Source of the DNA: JBBIRW01 sp037441565
GTDB lineage: Bacteria; Desulfobacterota; JBBIRW01
Length of the DNA: 64,000 nt
NCBI GenBank assembly: GCA_037441565.1
Contig: JBBIRW010000001.1
Location: 1 to 64,000, forward strand
Direction of reading: 5' to 3'
Shown here: piece by piece, positions 1-9,621 of the stretch
Layout: each line of letters opens with the position of its first letter
Position numbering within the stretch: position 1 is the first letter of the stretch
Translations under genes and position numbers: made by a program
The notes under the pieces: generated by a model
The model's input: only the letters and a program-made list of their open reading frames with translations
What the model was told of the DNA's origin: nothing
The model's database searches: none

Positions 1-1
1 T

Positions 2-193
2 GCTGCAATAGGATATGTTCCTGCATCTATTCCCAAGTACTATAAAACATTCTGGGCAAGTATAAATACAACTGGAAATCAATTTACAGCACGGGCACAA
101 GGAAATATCGACACAGATGCGACGATTGATGAATGGAAGGTGACTGAAACACAAAGAGAGCCTACCAATACGGTAAATGACGTTTCCGATTGA
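2..193 (+). CDS. Type IV pilin-like protein, C-terminal fragment
   Basis: Only the last 63 codons lie in the window, read in frame 2 and ending at TGA 191-193. The tail holds the short motifs ARAQGNIDTD and DEWKV and an Asn/Thr-rich end. This resembles the globular C-terminus of type IV major pilins, where an alternating small/charged pattern of the kind A-x-G-x-D...W is common. The conserved N-terminal helix is outside the window, so the assignment rests on the tail and on the context of pilus genes downstream. The next gene starts on the last base of this stop codon (TGATG), so the two are probably translated together. It could instead be a pseudopilin. Confidence 0.6.
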   Translation, partial: AAIGYVPASIPKYYKTFWASINTTGNQFTARAQGNIDTDATIDEWKVTETQREPTNTVNDVSD

Positions 194-2337
194 TGGTCCA
201 GCATCCATTATCTAATGATCTAAAGGGGGGGGTGAGAAGCCTTTCTCCCCTCCTTTTTATTTTTTTCATCTATCTCATCACAATCTCCCCCTCCATTTAC
301 TGGAGTGATGCACCGGAGTTTATTATTACCAGTTGGGATCTTGGCATATCGCACCCCCCGGGGCATCCGCTTTATAATCTCATAGGAAAGGGATTTTCCT
401 TTGTTCCCTTTGGAGATATAACCTTTAGATCTAATTTCCTTTCACTTATCTCCGGATTCCTTACCATCATCATGCTTTATCAACTGATAGTTAAGGTTCT
501 CTCCATCATATCACCATCCTGCTCTATTTCAGATTCCGGAGATAAGCAAACAGCTCAAGTCTCAATTAAAACAATTTCCCTCCTCTCCACACTCCTTTTT
601 GCCTTTTCATACTCTTTCTGGATGAACACAACAGTAACTGAGGTCTATACCCTTAATGCCCTTTTCCTTGTCATCATTCTTTATTTTGCAGTCTCATGGA
701 TGGAAAAGGAGGATCAGAGATATCTCCTTACCGGGAGTTTTATTTACGGATTAAGCACAGGGGTCCATGGAGGAGTTGCCTTCTTTCTCCCGGGACTTCT
801 TCTGTTTCTGATTGCTAATAAAAGGCTACTCAAAATAAGAGACATTTTCTTTGTGGTATTTTTCTTTCTCCTTGGTTTTTCCATATACCTCTATCTGCCT
901 GTACGATCCCTCTCCAATCCGACCATTGACTGGGGGAATCCAGAAACATTCAGACAGTTTCTTGTTCATATAACAGATAGAAAGGACAGTGGATTCCACT
1001 ATTCATTTCTGCATGCTGATCTAAAAGGAAGATCGATCTTCTATATAAAGATGCTTGTTGATGAACTCACGCTTTTCGGTGTTTTACTTTCCATAGCAGG
1101 GATTATTTTTAACATTAAGAAAAATAGAAGGCTCTTTCTTCTTTTTTTCGGGATAACACTGGGAAATAGCCTTTTCTTTTTTCCCTACTGGGATAATGGT
1201 ATAGCATTTATACCCAGCCTTCTGATTCTCGCAATCTGGATTGCAATGGGTCTCAACTGGTTTTTCCTTTCATTGCCTTACTTTCGAATTATTTCAAAGA
1301 AAACTATCATAGCCCTTTCGATTATATTTATATGTTTTCAAATCTTTAAAAACTTTGGCTCCATTAACAAATCATCCTATTACAATGCTTATGTAACAGC
1401 AAGGGAGGACTACCTTTCCGCTGAACCGAATGCGGTAATATTCTGTATGGCAATGTGGTTTCCCTTCAGGCATATGCAGGATATAGAAGGATTAAGGCAG
1501 GATATAATAATTATTTCGATTAGTGATCTTCTATCACCCCAGTACTTCAATCCTGTGGTGAAGGATAGATTTCCGGATCTTGCTTTTCCTGAAACAAGAG
1601 AGAGCTGGGAGAAGTTTATTATTTCTCTTATCTCCCTTAATATTAAAAACCGCCCCCTTTACTGGGAGCCTTCAAAGTTCATCAAGCAGCTTTACAGAAA
1701 CCTAAGACCATATAGGTTTCTCCTGAGGATCAGCCCTGAAAGAAAGGAGAACCTTGATGATGCATCCATTATAGCATATCTCCAGTGGATGGAAGGATTT
1801 TTCAAAAAAGAGTTTGAAAGGATTGACCTGTTCAATGACAGAGAGGCACAGATCTATTATTCTTATTTACTAGGAGGTATTGCTGATTATTTTATCTTGA
1901 TCAAAAGGGAGGGATATGCCATAAATCTCTACAAGATTGCAAAGGCAATAAGACCGGAGGATCTGGGTATAGACAAAGAGATCGCCTTCTGCTATGCAAG
2001 GATGGGAAATTTTCAAAAGGCAAAAGAGGTATACGAGGATATCCTCAAAAAGCATCCAGACGATTCTGATGCTCATCTGGGCCTCGGTCTTGTTCTGATA
2101 GATATAGGGAAGGTCGAAGATGCAAGGCCTCACCTCAATATTGTTATGAAGGGGAAGAAGAATCCCTGGTCATTTTACGGAATGGGCAGGGTATATTCAC
2201 TTGAAAAGAACTTCCCATCAGCGGTTTCCTGCTTCGAGGAAGCCCTTTCAATGAAGCCGGAGAAGGAATTAAGGGAGATAATTGAAAAGGAGATGGAATT
2301 AATAAAAAGAATGAATGAGCAGTTAAAGGATAATTAA
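193..2337 (+). CDS. DUF2723 membrane glycosyltransferase-like protein with C-terminal TPRs
   Basis: A 714-residue protein. The first ~395 residues hold about nine to eleven hydrophobic helices. The first loop carries SDAPEF (D39, E42) followed by HPPGHPLY (54-61), the hallmark of the DUF2723 / GT-C fold, in which acidic loop residues serve lipid-linked sugar transferases. After a soluble linker, residues ~560-700 form three or four TPR units. I infer transfer of a sugar from a polyprenyl-phosphate donor to a protein or lipid on the outer face of the inner membrane. The next gene, a polyprenyl-phosphate sugar synthase type enzyme, would make the donor. I chose ATG 193, coupled to the pilin stop; a TTG at 190 is also in frame. 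Confidence 0.8.
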   Translation: MVQHPLSNDLKGGVRSLSPLLFIFFIYLITISPSIYWSDAPEFIITSWDLGISHPPGHPLYNLIGKGFSFVPFGDITFRSNFLSLISGFLTIIMLYQLIVKVLSIISPSCSISDSGDKQTAQVSIKTISLLSTLLFAFSYSFWMNTTVTEVYTLNALFLVIILYFAVSWMEKEDQRYLLTGSFIYGLSTGVHGGVAFFLPGLLLFLIANKRLLKIRDIFFVVFFFLLGFSIYLYLPVRSLSNPTIDWGNPETFRQFLVHITDRKDSGFHYSFLHADLKGRSIFYIKMLVDELTLFGVLLSIAGIIFNIKKNRRLFLLFFGITLGNSLFFFPYWDNGIAFIPSLLILAIWIAMGLNWFFLSLPYFRIISKKTIIALSIIFICFQIFKNFGSINKSSYYNAYVTAREDYLSAEPNAVIFCMAMWFPFRHMQDIEGLRQDIIIISISDLLSPQYFNPVVKDRFPDLAFPETRESWEKFIISLISLNIKNRPLYWEPSKFIKQLYRNLRPYRFLLRISPERKENLDDASIIAYLQWMEGFFKKEFERIDLFNDREAQIYYSYLLGGIADYFILIKREGYAINLYKIAKAIRPEDLGIDKEIAFCYARMGNFQKAKEVYEDILKKHPDDSDAHLGLGLVLIDIGKVEDARPHLNIVMKGKKNPWSFYGMGRVYSLEKNFPSAVSCFEEALSMKPEKELREIIEKEMELIKRMNEQLKDN

Positions 2338-2350
2338 AAACAGGTGCGAG

Positions 2351-3304
2351 ATGTATCTTGAAAAACGAATAGCTGTTGTTGTTCCTGCCTACAACGAGGA
2401 AAAACTCATACTGCGTGTGCTCTCCACGATGCCTTCATTTGTTGACAGGGTAATTGTTGTTGATGATGCAAGCACTGATCATACATATGAGACTGTTTTA
2501 GATTATATAGAGAAAAATGGTGATCAAAGGATTATACTTATCAGGCATGAGAAAAACACAGGGGTGGGAGGTGCGATTGTTTCAGGCTATAAGATGGCGA
2601 TTAAAGAGGATATGGATATTGTTGCAGTAATGGCTGGTGATGGGCAGATGGATCCTGAGGATCTACAGAGGGTAATTGAACCGGTTGTAAGGGGTGAAGT
2701 GGATTATACAAAAGGAAACAGGTTGTTTCGTGGTGAATCCTGGAGGATGATCCCGCGAATAAGATATTTTGGAAATGCCTTACTCTCCCTTTTAACTAAG
2801 ATCGCTTCGGGTTACTGGCACATCGCTGATTCACAGTCCGGTTATACTGCCATATCCAGGATTGCCTTGAAGAGAATTGATCTTGACTCATTATATAAGA
2901 GGTATGGGTTTCCAAATGATTTGTTAATTAAGCTTAATATACATAATTTCAGGGTTCGCGATGTTTCAGTAAGACCTGTTTACAATATTGGAGAGGACTC
3001 AGGTATAAGGCTGCACAAGGTGATACCACGGATCTCCTGGTTACTTATTAAAGGATTCTTCAGGAGGCTCTTTGAGAAATATGTTATAAGAGATTTTCAT
3101 CCCCTTGTCTTTTTTTACCTTATGGGTCTTGTTCTTTTTCCTGTTGGATTTATTTTTGGACTTTATCTGCTCTATCTGAGAATCTTCTATGGTCCTGTCT
3201 CAGCAACAAGTGCACTTTTTTCAGCTTTTCTGATAATAACCGGGCTTCAGTCCCTCTTCTTTGCGATGTGGTTTGATATGGATTATAATAAGCACTTGAG
3301 ATGA
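2351..3304 (+). CDS. Family 2 glycosyltransferase, polyprenyl-phosphate sugar synthase type
   Basis: A 317-residue GT2 enzyme. The N-terminal GT-A domain shows VVVPAYNEE near residue 10, VVDDAST for nucleotide-sugar binding, and GDGQMDPED as the DXD-like metal site. Two C-terminal hydrophobic helices (~250-273 and ~285-305) anchor it in the membrane. This is the DPM1/GtrB-like arrangement that moves a sugar from GDP- or UDP-sugar to undecaprenyl phosphate. The sugar cannot be read from the sequence. It sits 13 bases after the DUF2723 protein, its likely consumer, and its stop overlaps the next gene by four bases (ATGA). Confidence 0.85.
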   Translation: MYLEKRIAVVVPAYNEEKLILRVLSTMPSFVDRVIVVDDASTDHTYETVLDYIEKNGDQRIILIRHEKNTGVGGAIVSGYKMAIKEDMDIVAVMAGDGQMDPEDLQRVIEPVVRGEVDYTKGNRLFRGESWRMIPRIRYFGNALLSLLTKIASGYWHIADSQSGYTAISRIALKRIDLDSLYKRYGFPNDLLIKLNIHNFRVRDVSVRPVYNIGEDSGIRLHKVIPRISWLLIKGFFRRLFEKYVIRDFHPLVFFYLMGLVLFPVGFIFGLYLLYLRIFYGPVSATSALFSAFLIITGLQSLFFAMWFDMDYNKHLR

Positions 3305-4512
3305 AGATAACATTCCTCACAACATCATTTCCGAGATTTAAAGATGATTACTCGGGTGTATTTATTTTTGAGCTCGCAAAATCACTGATTGATAAGGGTG
3401 TTTACATAAGGGTTATCTGTCCTAATGATGATCGATCAAGGGAAAGGGAATTTATGGACGGTGTTGAGGTTATAAGGTTTGACTATTTTATAAAGGGATG
3501 GCAGAAGCTTGCTTATGGAGGAGGAGGAATTCTGGAAAACTTGAAAAAGAAAAGATTACTCTATTCCCTCATTCCATTCTTCATTGCCTCTTTTTTGAGA
3601 AGCACACTCAAGCATGCAAAAGACTCTGATATCATCCATGCCCACTGGTATCCATCGGGGGTTGTTGCTATGATTTCTCGCTACACACTTTCTATTCCAT
3701 CTGTTCTCACCATTCGTGGAAGCGATCTCAACATAGTAAAAAGCAGAGTTTTCAGGAAACTAAACAGGACAATACTCAGGAGGATCGACGGGATAATAAC
3801 AGTCAGTGAATCATTAAGGGATGAGCTTTTCTCGATGGGTTTGGATAGAAGCAATATTGTATTCATACCGAATGGTATAAAGATGGAAAACATGGATGAT
3901 ACAGGCGCAAATTTTTTTAATTCAAAGAGATCAGAAAGTAGTATAATCCTCTTTGCTGGAAGCCTCAGGAAGATAAAGGGGCTTGATACGCTTCTCCATG
4001 CATTTCAGATGGCGCTCAGGGAGAAAGGCGATCTTATTCTTGTTATAGTAGGGGAGGGACCTGAATTCCAGAGACTGAATAGAATGGCTGAAGAACTGGG
4101 GATAAAAGAAAGGGTGCATTTTACAGGTGCATTAACTCCGCGTGAGGTGCGTGAATGGATGAAAAAGGCTTCACTTTTTGTTCTACCAAGCACCATGGAG
4201 GGAAGACCCAATGTTGTATTAGAAGCTATGGCAGAAGGTTTGCCTGTCATAGGCAGTGATATACCAGGGATAAGGGAGATAATCGGGGATGGAAAAACAG
4301 GTTTCCTCTTCAAGCCCCTCTGCAGTGAGGAACTATCAGCGTGCATAATAAAAATTTTAAATGACAGGGATCTGCGGATAAACATGGGTTTAAATGGAAA
4401 AAGGAAAATAAGGGAGCTTGGTCTGACATGGGAGGATTGTGCTACCAAACACCTCAACTTCTATAAAGCTATACTTGGGGTCAGGTCTTGCAATATAACA
4501 TTTCACGGATAG
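3301..4512 (+). CDS. Family 4 glycosyltransferase
   Basis: A 403-residue GT-B enzyme. The acceptor domain opens with a TTSFPR-type strand and contains AHWYPSG and TIRGSDLN. The donor domain has FAGSLRKIKG and the E-x7-E element in PSTMEGRPNVVLEAMAEG, followed by GIREIIGDGKTGFL, typical of GT4 (Glycos_transf_1). It probably adds a hexose to a lipid-linked glycan at the cytoplasmic face. The start overlaps the previous stop (ATGA) and asnB begins six bases after its own stop, placing it firmly inside the glycan operon. Substrate is unknown. Confidence 0.85.
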   Translation: MKITFLTTSFPRFKDDYSGVFIFELAKSLIDKGVYIRVICPNDDRSREREFMDGVEVIRFDYFIKGWQKLAYGGGGILENLKKKRLLYSLIPFFIASFLRSTLKHAKDSDIIHAHWYPSGVVAMISRYTLSIPSVLTIRGSDLNIVKSRVFRKLNRTILRRIDGIITVSESLRDELFSMGLDRSNIVFIPNGIKMENMDDTGANFFNSKRSESSIILFAGSLRKIKGLDTLLHAFQMALREKGDLILVIVGEGPEFQRLNRMAEELGIKERVHFTGALTPREVREWMKKASLFVLPSTMEGRPNVVLEAMAEGLPVIGSDIPGIREIIGDGKTGFLFKPLCSEELSACIIKILNDRDLRINMGLNGKRKIRELGLTWEDCATKHLNFYKAILGVRSCNITFHG

Positions 4513-4518
4513 TAGATA

Positions 4519-6405
4519 ATGTGTGGCATATTTGGTATCCATTACTTTAACAGAGAAAGAAATGTTGATAAAAACATTTTAATCAAAATGGGAAACACCC
4601 TTGTCCACAGAGGTCCTGATGGCGAAGGTTATCATATTAGCGGAAACACGGGATTGGGTCACAGAAGACTGAGCATAATTGATCTTCAAACTGGCAATCA
4701 GCCCATATTTAATGAAAAAAGGGATATCGCGGTTGTTCTCAATGGAGAGATTTATAATTTCCGGGATCTAAGGAGTGAACTTGAAAAGAATGGTCATAAA
4801 TTCTCAACAAATAGTGATACCGAGGTGATAGTCCATCTCTACGAAGAAAAGGGAAGGGACTGCCTTTCGTATCTTCGCGGTATGTTTTCATTTGCCCTTT
4901 TTGATGAGAAAAGCGGCACACTGTTTTTAGCAAGGGATAGGCTTGGTAAAAAGCCCCTTTACTATTCGGTAAACAACGAATCATTCATATTTTCATCAGA
5001 GATAAGCACCTTTCTCTGCATCCCATCTTTAAGATTAACATACAACTATGAAGCCATTGATTCATATCTCTCCCTCCAGTTTATCCCTGATCCTCTCAGT
5101 GCATTCAATGAGATAAAGAAACTCCCACCTGCCCATTATATTCTTCTTGACAGCAACGGTTTCCGTGTTGAGAGGTACTGGGAGATTCCTCATAAAACAC
5201 ATCAAAACAGGGACGAAAGGGAGGTCTTAGAGGAACTGGATCTGATTTTAAGGGAGGCAGTGCGCATCAGGCTGATAAGTGATGTCCCCCTTGGTGTCTT
5301 TTTAAGCGGTGGATTGGATTCAAGCGTCATCTGCTATCTCATGGCAATGGAGAAGGGTCCAGGTGTTAAAAGCTTTTCCATAGGGTTTGAGGACGAGACA
5401 TACAATGAACTTGCATATGCGCGATTGGTTTCTCAGATGTTGAAAACAGATCATCATGAATTCATAGTAAAATATGAAATAGAGGATATTCTTCAAAAAA
5501 TTATCCCCCACTTTGGCGAACCTTTTGCTGACTCATCGGCAATACCAACATACTACGTATCGGCGATGGCATCCGGTTATGTTAAGGTTGCCCTTTCAGG
5601 TGACGGAGGGGATGAGGTTTTTGGTGGATACAGGAGATATGTTGCAGGGAAGATGGCTGGGTATTTCAACATTCTTCCTCCCCGAATCAGAAAGTATCTG
5701 ATAGAAAATCCACTTTCACTCATAAGTGAGGGAACGGAATATTACGGAAGGAGCAACATCAAAAAGGCAAAGCTTTTCATGAGGTTTCTCTCCTCCATAA
5801 AGAATGGATTATACTGGTACTGCCCATTTAGCGAGGATGAAAAAAGGTCTCTTTTCAGGGATGATTTTTACATGAACCATGGCAAAAAGGGGAAAAGATA
5901 TTTTCAATTCGATTCAGACGAAGTGATGGATGATGTTTCAAGGGCGATCCTCTACGATCTTAAATTTTACCTGCCATGCGATATCTTAACAAAGGTTGAC
6001 AGGATGAGTATGGCATGCTCCATCGAGACGAGAGCACCATTTCTTGATCATAAACTTGTTGAGTTAATGGCAGGGCTTCCCTCACATCTGAAGATAAAGG
6101 GAATTACAACAAAATATATCCTGAAAAAATGGGCCAAGGGGAAATTGCCCATAGAAATCATTCACAGGTCAAAGCAGGGATTCGCTGTTCCACTTGCAAG
6201 ATGGATTAAAAATGAACTGAAGGATTTCGTATACAGTGTACTATTTGCAAAAAATAGTTTCTGCGATAGATTTTTTAATCTAAAATATGTTGAGAAACTT
6301 CTGGAGAATCATATCAGAGGCTATGAGGACAACAGCCACAGGATATATTCACTTCTTATCCTTAATTTATGGGACAGCTGGGTAAGAGAATGCAGAGGGG
6401 AATAG
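4519..6405 (+). CDS. asnB: Asparagine synthase (glutamine-hydrolysing)
   Basis: A 628-residue AsnB. Met is followed directly by Cys2 (MCGIFG), the N-terminal nucleophile of the class II glutaminase domain; that domain also shows HRGPDGEG, NGEIYNF and SDTEV. The synthetase domain has the PP-loop SGGLDSS near residue 265 and SGDGGDE(V)F, both used for ATP and aspartate activation. Full length for the family. AsnB homologues inside polysaccharide loci often amidate sugar acids or other non-aspartate substrates, so its location among glycosyltransferases leaves that open. No clear Shine-Dalgarno is visible; the start is fixed by the required Cys2. Confidence 0.9.
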   Translation: MCGIFGIHYFNRERNVDKNILIKMGNTLVHRGPDGEGYHISGNTGLGHRRLSIIDLQTGNQPIFNEKRDIAVVLNGEIYNFRDLRSELEKNGHKFSTNSDTEVIVHLYEEKGRDCLSYLRGMFSFALFDEKSGTLFLARDRLGKKPLYYSVNNESFIFSSEISTFLCIPSLRLTYNYEAIDSYLSLQFIPDPLSAFNEIKKLPPAHYILLDSNGFRVERYWEIPHKTHQNRDEREVLEELDLILREAVRIRLISDVPLGVFLSGGLDSSVICYLMAMEKGPGVKSFSIGFEDETYNELAYARLVSQMLKTDHHEFIVKYEIEDILQKIIPHFGEPFADSSAIPTYYVSAMASGYVKVALSGDGGDEVFGGYRRYVAGKMAGYFNILPPRIRKYLIENPLSLISEGTEYYGRSNIKKAKLFMRFLSSIKNGLYWYCPFSEDEKRSLFRDDFYMNHGKKGKRYFQFDSDEVMDDVSRAILYDLKFYLPCDILTKVDRMSMACSIETRAPFLDHKLVELMAGLPSHLKIKGITTKYILKKWAKGKLPIEIIHRSKQGFAVPLARWIKNELKDFVYSVLFAKNSFCDRFFNLKYVEKLLENHIRGYEDNSHRIYSLLILNLWDSWVRECRGE

Positions 6406-7079
6406 TATACATAACCGTGTACATACTCCTTTTTCTTACAATTTTTTCCATTCAGACCATTATAGATACAAAGAAAGGCACACTCCCCGAAGAGCAGCCA
6501 CTTTACCTTCTTTCTGGAAAGTTGCTTAATATAGCATCGCTTGGATTCAACGATGTTATTGCTGATATTCTCTGGATGAGAACAATCGGCTATTTTGGTG
6601 AACACTATCAGGGAGACAAAAAATATATATGGCTCTACCACATGCTTGATATCGTTACAACCCTTGACCCAGGATTTCAGTATCCATACCATTTTGGCGG
6701 GCTTGTGCTTTCCATTGAAGGGAAAGATATAGGATCAAGCAATGCACTTCTCCGCAAGGGGATGGCCAATCACCCGAATGTCTGGCAGTTTCCATTCTAT
6801 ATAGGTTTTAACTACTTTTTCTTTGAAAAGGACTATCAGAAGGCAGCACGTTATTTTGAGATCGCATCCCGTATCCCTGGTTCACCCCGCTATTTAAAAT
6901 CCCTTGCAGCGAGACTTTATGCAGAATCGGGGAATCCTGAGATCGCCCTTACCATCCTTAAAGAAACATATATAAATACAAGGGATGAGAATATGAGGAG
7001 GGAGATCATGAAGAGGATAATGGAGACTGAAAAGGAGTTGAAGAAAAAAGGCAATCCCGAAATGAAGAATAGTGGATAA
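6390..7079 (+). CDS. TPR-containing membrane-anchored protein of unknown function
   Basis: A 229-residue protein with one N-terminal hydrophobic helix (an uncleaved anchor or signal), then a region with DILWMRTIGYFGEHYQGD, then two TPR-like helical hairpins (YQKAARYFEIAS; GNPEIALTILKE). The C-terminus is Lys/Glu-rich. I do not recognise a function. It is the first of five tightly packed genes with an ABC exporter and probably acts as a periplasm-facing partner. ATG 6390 is preferred; ATG 6369, seven codons upstream, is also possible. Both overlap the end of asnB. Confidence 0.65.
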   Translation: MQRGIVYITVYILLFLTIFSIQTIIDTKKGTLPEEQPLYLLSGKLLNIASLGFNDVIADILWMRTIGYFGEHYQGDKKYIWLYHMLDIVTTLDPGFQYPYHFGGLVLSIEGKDIGSSNALLRKGMANHPNVWQFPFYIGFNYFFFEKDYQKAARYFEIASRIPGSPRYLKSLAARLYAESGNPEIALTILKETYINTRDENMRREIMKRIMETEKELKKKGNPEMKNSG

Positions 7080-7082
7080 TCC

Positions 7083-8006
7083 ATGGAAGTGATAGTAATA
7101 GAGAACCTTGTTAAGGAATTCAGGACGGGGTTTATGAGAAGGCCATTTTTCGCCTTAAAGGGTGTTAGCATGAGTGTAGAAAAAGGTGAGATCTTTGGTT
7201 TTGTCGGTCCCAATGGTGCGGGAAAGAGCACAACGATAAAGATCATTATGGATATACTGCGACCAACATCAGGAAGGGTTAATGTTTTTGGAAAACAACC
7301 TTCCGATATAAGCTGGCGTAATAAGGTGGGGTTTCTCCCTGAGAACCCCTATTTTTATGATTACCTTAAAGGTAGGGAACTTCTCTATTTTTACGCAAGA
7401 CTTTTATCGATTCCTTCAAGTTTTCTCAATGAAAGGATAAGTTTTCTCCTTAATCTCGTTGGATTGCGTGAAGCAGGGGGAGTTCCGCTAAGGAATTATT
7501 CAAAAGGTATGCTCCAGAGAATAGGTATTGCCCAGGCACTCCTTTCAGATCCTGAACTTCTCATCCTTGATGAACCGATGAGCGGGCTTGATCCGGTGGG
7601 AAGAATTGAGATCAAGGAACTGCTTTTAAAATTGAAGAGGCTTGGTAAAACAATTTTTTTCAGCACACACATACTCTCCGATGCAGAGATGCTCTGCGAC
7701 AGAATTGCCATTATTGTAAAAGGAAGTGTAAAAAGGATTGGAAGTCTTGACGAATTGCTAATGCAGAAAGGCATTGGTTTTGAGATAGTTGCAGAAGGGT
7801 TGACGGATGTCCCTATAATAAATAATTTCAGAGGCAATTATGAATTGAAAAAGGAGGGTGAGAGATGGATATTCACAACCGGAGATGAGAAGGTGGCGGA
7901 GGGGATTGTCCATTATGTGATTTCTCATGGGGGGAGGCTTATATCCTTCGGAAGGCAGAGGATGAAGCTCGAGGAAGTTTTTGTTGAAGTTATGCATGAG
8001 TCGTGA
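7083..8006 (+). CDS. ABC transporter ATP-binding protein, ABC-2 (CcmA-like) type
   Basis: A 307-residue ATPase with Walker A GPNGAGKST near residue 42, signature YSKGMLQR, Walker B LLILDEP and H-loop STHIL. About 85 residues follow the ATPase core, as in the CcmA/DrrA group. It would power the six-helix permease encoded 12 bases downstream, which carries no ATPase domain. The cargo is not shown by sequence; the setting suggests a lipid-linked glycan or a protein. It starts three bases after the TPR gene stop. Confidence 0.9.
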   Translation: MEVIVIENLVKEFRTGFMRRPFFALKGVSMSVEKGEIFGFVGPNGAGKSTTIKIIMDILRPTSGRVNVFGKQPSDISWRNKVGFLPENPYFYDYLKGRELLYFYARLLSIPSSFLNERISFLLNLVGLREAGGVPLRNYSKGMLQRIGIAQALLSDPELLILDEPMSGLDPVGRIEIKELLLKLKRLGKTIFFSTHILSDAEMLCDRIAIIVKGSVKRIGSLDELLMQKGIGFEIVAEGLTDVPIINNFRGNYELKKEGERWIFTTGDEKVAEGIVHYVISHGGRLISFGRQRMKLEEVFVEVMHES

Positions 8007-8018
8007 GATGAAGAATTT

Positions 8019-8789
8019 ATGAGTGGAAGGATACTATCAATAGCATCAATTACACTTAAGGAGGCCTTAAGGGACAGAATCCTCTATACAATAGTTTTCT
8101 TTTCCTTCTTTATGATCTCACTTTCTCTTATTCTCGATGAAATTACAGTTGGGCAGCAGACAAAGATTATAAAGGACTTTGGTCTTTCAATGATGTCAAT
8201 TTTTGGCGCAATGCTTTCTATATTTGTTGGCATTAATCTGCTTTACAAAGAGATGGAGAAGAGAACAGTGTATAACATACTTTCAAAACCTGTGAAACGG
8301 TATGAATTTATAATCGGAAAGTATGCAGGATTAATCCTCACGCTTGCAATAATCGAATTCTCGATGGGAGTTATACTTATTATGATGGATTCATTTTTTG
8401 AGGGATTAAAATCTATAAGCATTGCAAAAGCTGCATTTTTTACATATATGGAAGTTTGCATTATTACAGCAATTGCAATATTCTTTTCTTCATTCAGCAC
8501 ACCTATACTCAGTGGCATATTTACCTTTTCACTTTATGTTATCGGACACTTTTTAAACACGCTAATGGAAATCTCTCATGAGATTAAAAGTGGATTCGTA
8601 AAGTTACTGATCCTTTTCTTTTACTATTTTTTGCCCAATCTTGAGAATTTCAATTTAAGATCGGTAATTGTTTATGATCTTAAAATTTCTCCTGATTACT
8701 ATCTGTTTGTTTTTACATATGGCTTAATCTACATCGTTGTATTTTTGTTTTCTTCGTGCATCATTTTTGAAAAAAGGGATTTGAAGTGA
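8019..8789 (+). CDS. ABC-2 type transporter permease
   Basis: A 256-residue integral membrane protein with six predicted hydrophobic helices. It opens with a cytoplasmic stretch (ASITLKEALRDRILY) typical of ABC-2 permeases of the NosY/GldF kind. The loop after helix two (YNILSKPVKRYEFIIGKY) matches the usual coupling helix in these proteins. It should dimerise and pair with the ATPase just upstream. The stop overlaps the next gene by four bases (GTGA), so the exporter and the downstream membrane protein are translationally coupled. Confidence 0.85.
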   Translation: MSGRILSIASITLKEALRDRILYTIVFFSFFMISLSLILDEITVGQQTKIIKDFGLSMMSIFGAMLSIFVGINLLYKEMEKRTVYNILSKPVKRYEFIIGKYAGLILTLAIIEFSMGVILIMMDSFFEGLKSISIAKAAFFTYMEVCIITAIAIFFSSFSTPILSGIFTFSLYVIGHFLNTLMEISHEIKSGFVKLLILFFYYFLPNLENFNLRSVIVYDLKISPDYYLFVFTYGLIYIVVFLFSSCIIFEKRDLK

Positions 8790-9424
8790 AAAGACTACTT
8801 TGCCAGTTAATTCTTTTAATTGTGATCATTTTCTTGGGATTCGTCACGAGGATATACATAGGCTCATGGATGGAGTTTAGAGAGGCTGAGAGGTTGTTTT
8901 CCAGAGGTATGTTAGAAGATTCGTTATTTCATTACGAGCGTGCGATACACTGGTATGTCCCTGTTATTGGTTATTCAGAAATGGCTGCGGAGAGGATATG
9001 GGAGATTGGAAAGAAGGCTGAGGATGAGGGAAAATATGCACTTGCACTTTCTGCCTATCAGGGGTTGAGAAGCTCTTTTTACTCTGTCCGAAGCTTTTAC
9101 CAGCCGGGCAGAAAGTGGATAGATCTCTGCAATGATAAGATTTTGTATTTTTATGCAAGAAGGGGATCAGATGCACGTAAGGATGAAGAAGGAGAGGAGG
9201 TAAGACGCATGCGGGATAAATTAAAAAAACAAAGAGATCCTGACCCATTCTGGGCAGCTCTTTCAATTCTTGGTCTTTCAGGATGGATTGGAGCAACGGT
9301 TTTATTTATCTGGGCTGGAATTGGAAGAGAACAGAAATTGAAGACAGGTGTCTCTGTTTTTTCAGGTTTGATGTTTCTTTCATGTTATGCAATATGGATT
9401 ATCGGAATGATCAAAGCACATTAA
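8786..9424 (+). CDS. Membrane protein with TPR-like periplasmic region, unknown function
   Basis: A 212-residue protein starting at GTG 8786. One N-terminal helix (residues ~5-25) is followed by ~120 residues with helical-repeat character (EAERLFSRGMLEDSLFHYERAI; GKYALALSAYQGLR), a highly charged stretch, and two more helices near the C-terminus (~155-175, ~185-207). I do not recognise a family name. Its coupling to the ABC permease suggests an accessory subunit of the exporter. Confidence 0.6.
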   Translation: MKRLLCQLILLIVIIFLGFVTRIYIGSWMEFREAERLFSRGMLEDSLFHYERAIHWYVPVIGYSEMAAERIWEIGKKAEDEGKYALALSAYQGLRSSFYSVRSFYQPGRKWIDLCNDKILYFYARRGSDARKDEEGEEVRRMRDKLKKQRDPDPFWAALSILGLSGWIGATVLFIWAGIGREQKLKTGVSVFSGLMFLSCYAIWIIGMIKAH

Positions 9425-9607
9425 ATGGGAAACCCTATGGGGGTAGTTCTGATCATTTCAGGAGTCTTAATAATATTTACGGGTTTTTTCATAATCTTTC
9501 GAAATATCCACTGGCAGGAGATCGCCGGAGGTATATTTCTTATCCTGGGTCTGTTGATGGCAATGGCCGGATTAATTATGACACTTATTCCGGGGTTTTT
9601 TAAATAG
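9425..9607 (+). CDS. Small two-helix membrane protein
   Basis: A 60-residue protein made almost wholly of two hydrophobic helices (about 6-25 and 33-57) joined by a short NIHWQEI loop. It starts directly after the previous TAA (TAAATG) with no spacing, which argues for coupled translation and a real gene. A longer reading in another frame over the same bases lacks this arrangement and looks like a shadow. Function unknown; probably a fifth component of the exporter module. Confidence 0.55.
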   Translation: MGNPMGVVLIISGVLIIFTGFFIIFRNIHWQEIAGGIFLILGLLMAMAGLIMTLIPGFFK

Positions 9608-9621
9608 GAACGGAGGTTAGT

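Noticed and set aside
4005..4457. 150-codon antisense frame inside the family 4 glycosyltransferase
   Set aside because: No motif, no ribosome site, and fully inside a recognised gene.
6321..6692. 123-codon antisense frame over the asnB / TPR junction
   Set aside because: Both + strand genes are supported by motifs or operon position; the reverse frame has neither.
9283..9603. 106-codon + frame overlapping the 60-residue two-helix gene
   Set aside because: Starts inside the upstream membrane protein in another frame and has no domain; the 60-residue frame has perfect TAAATG coupling and two membrane helices.
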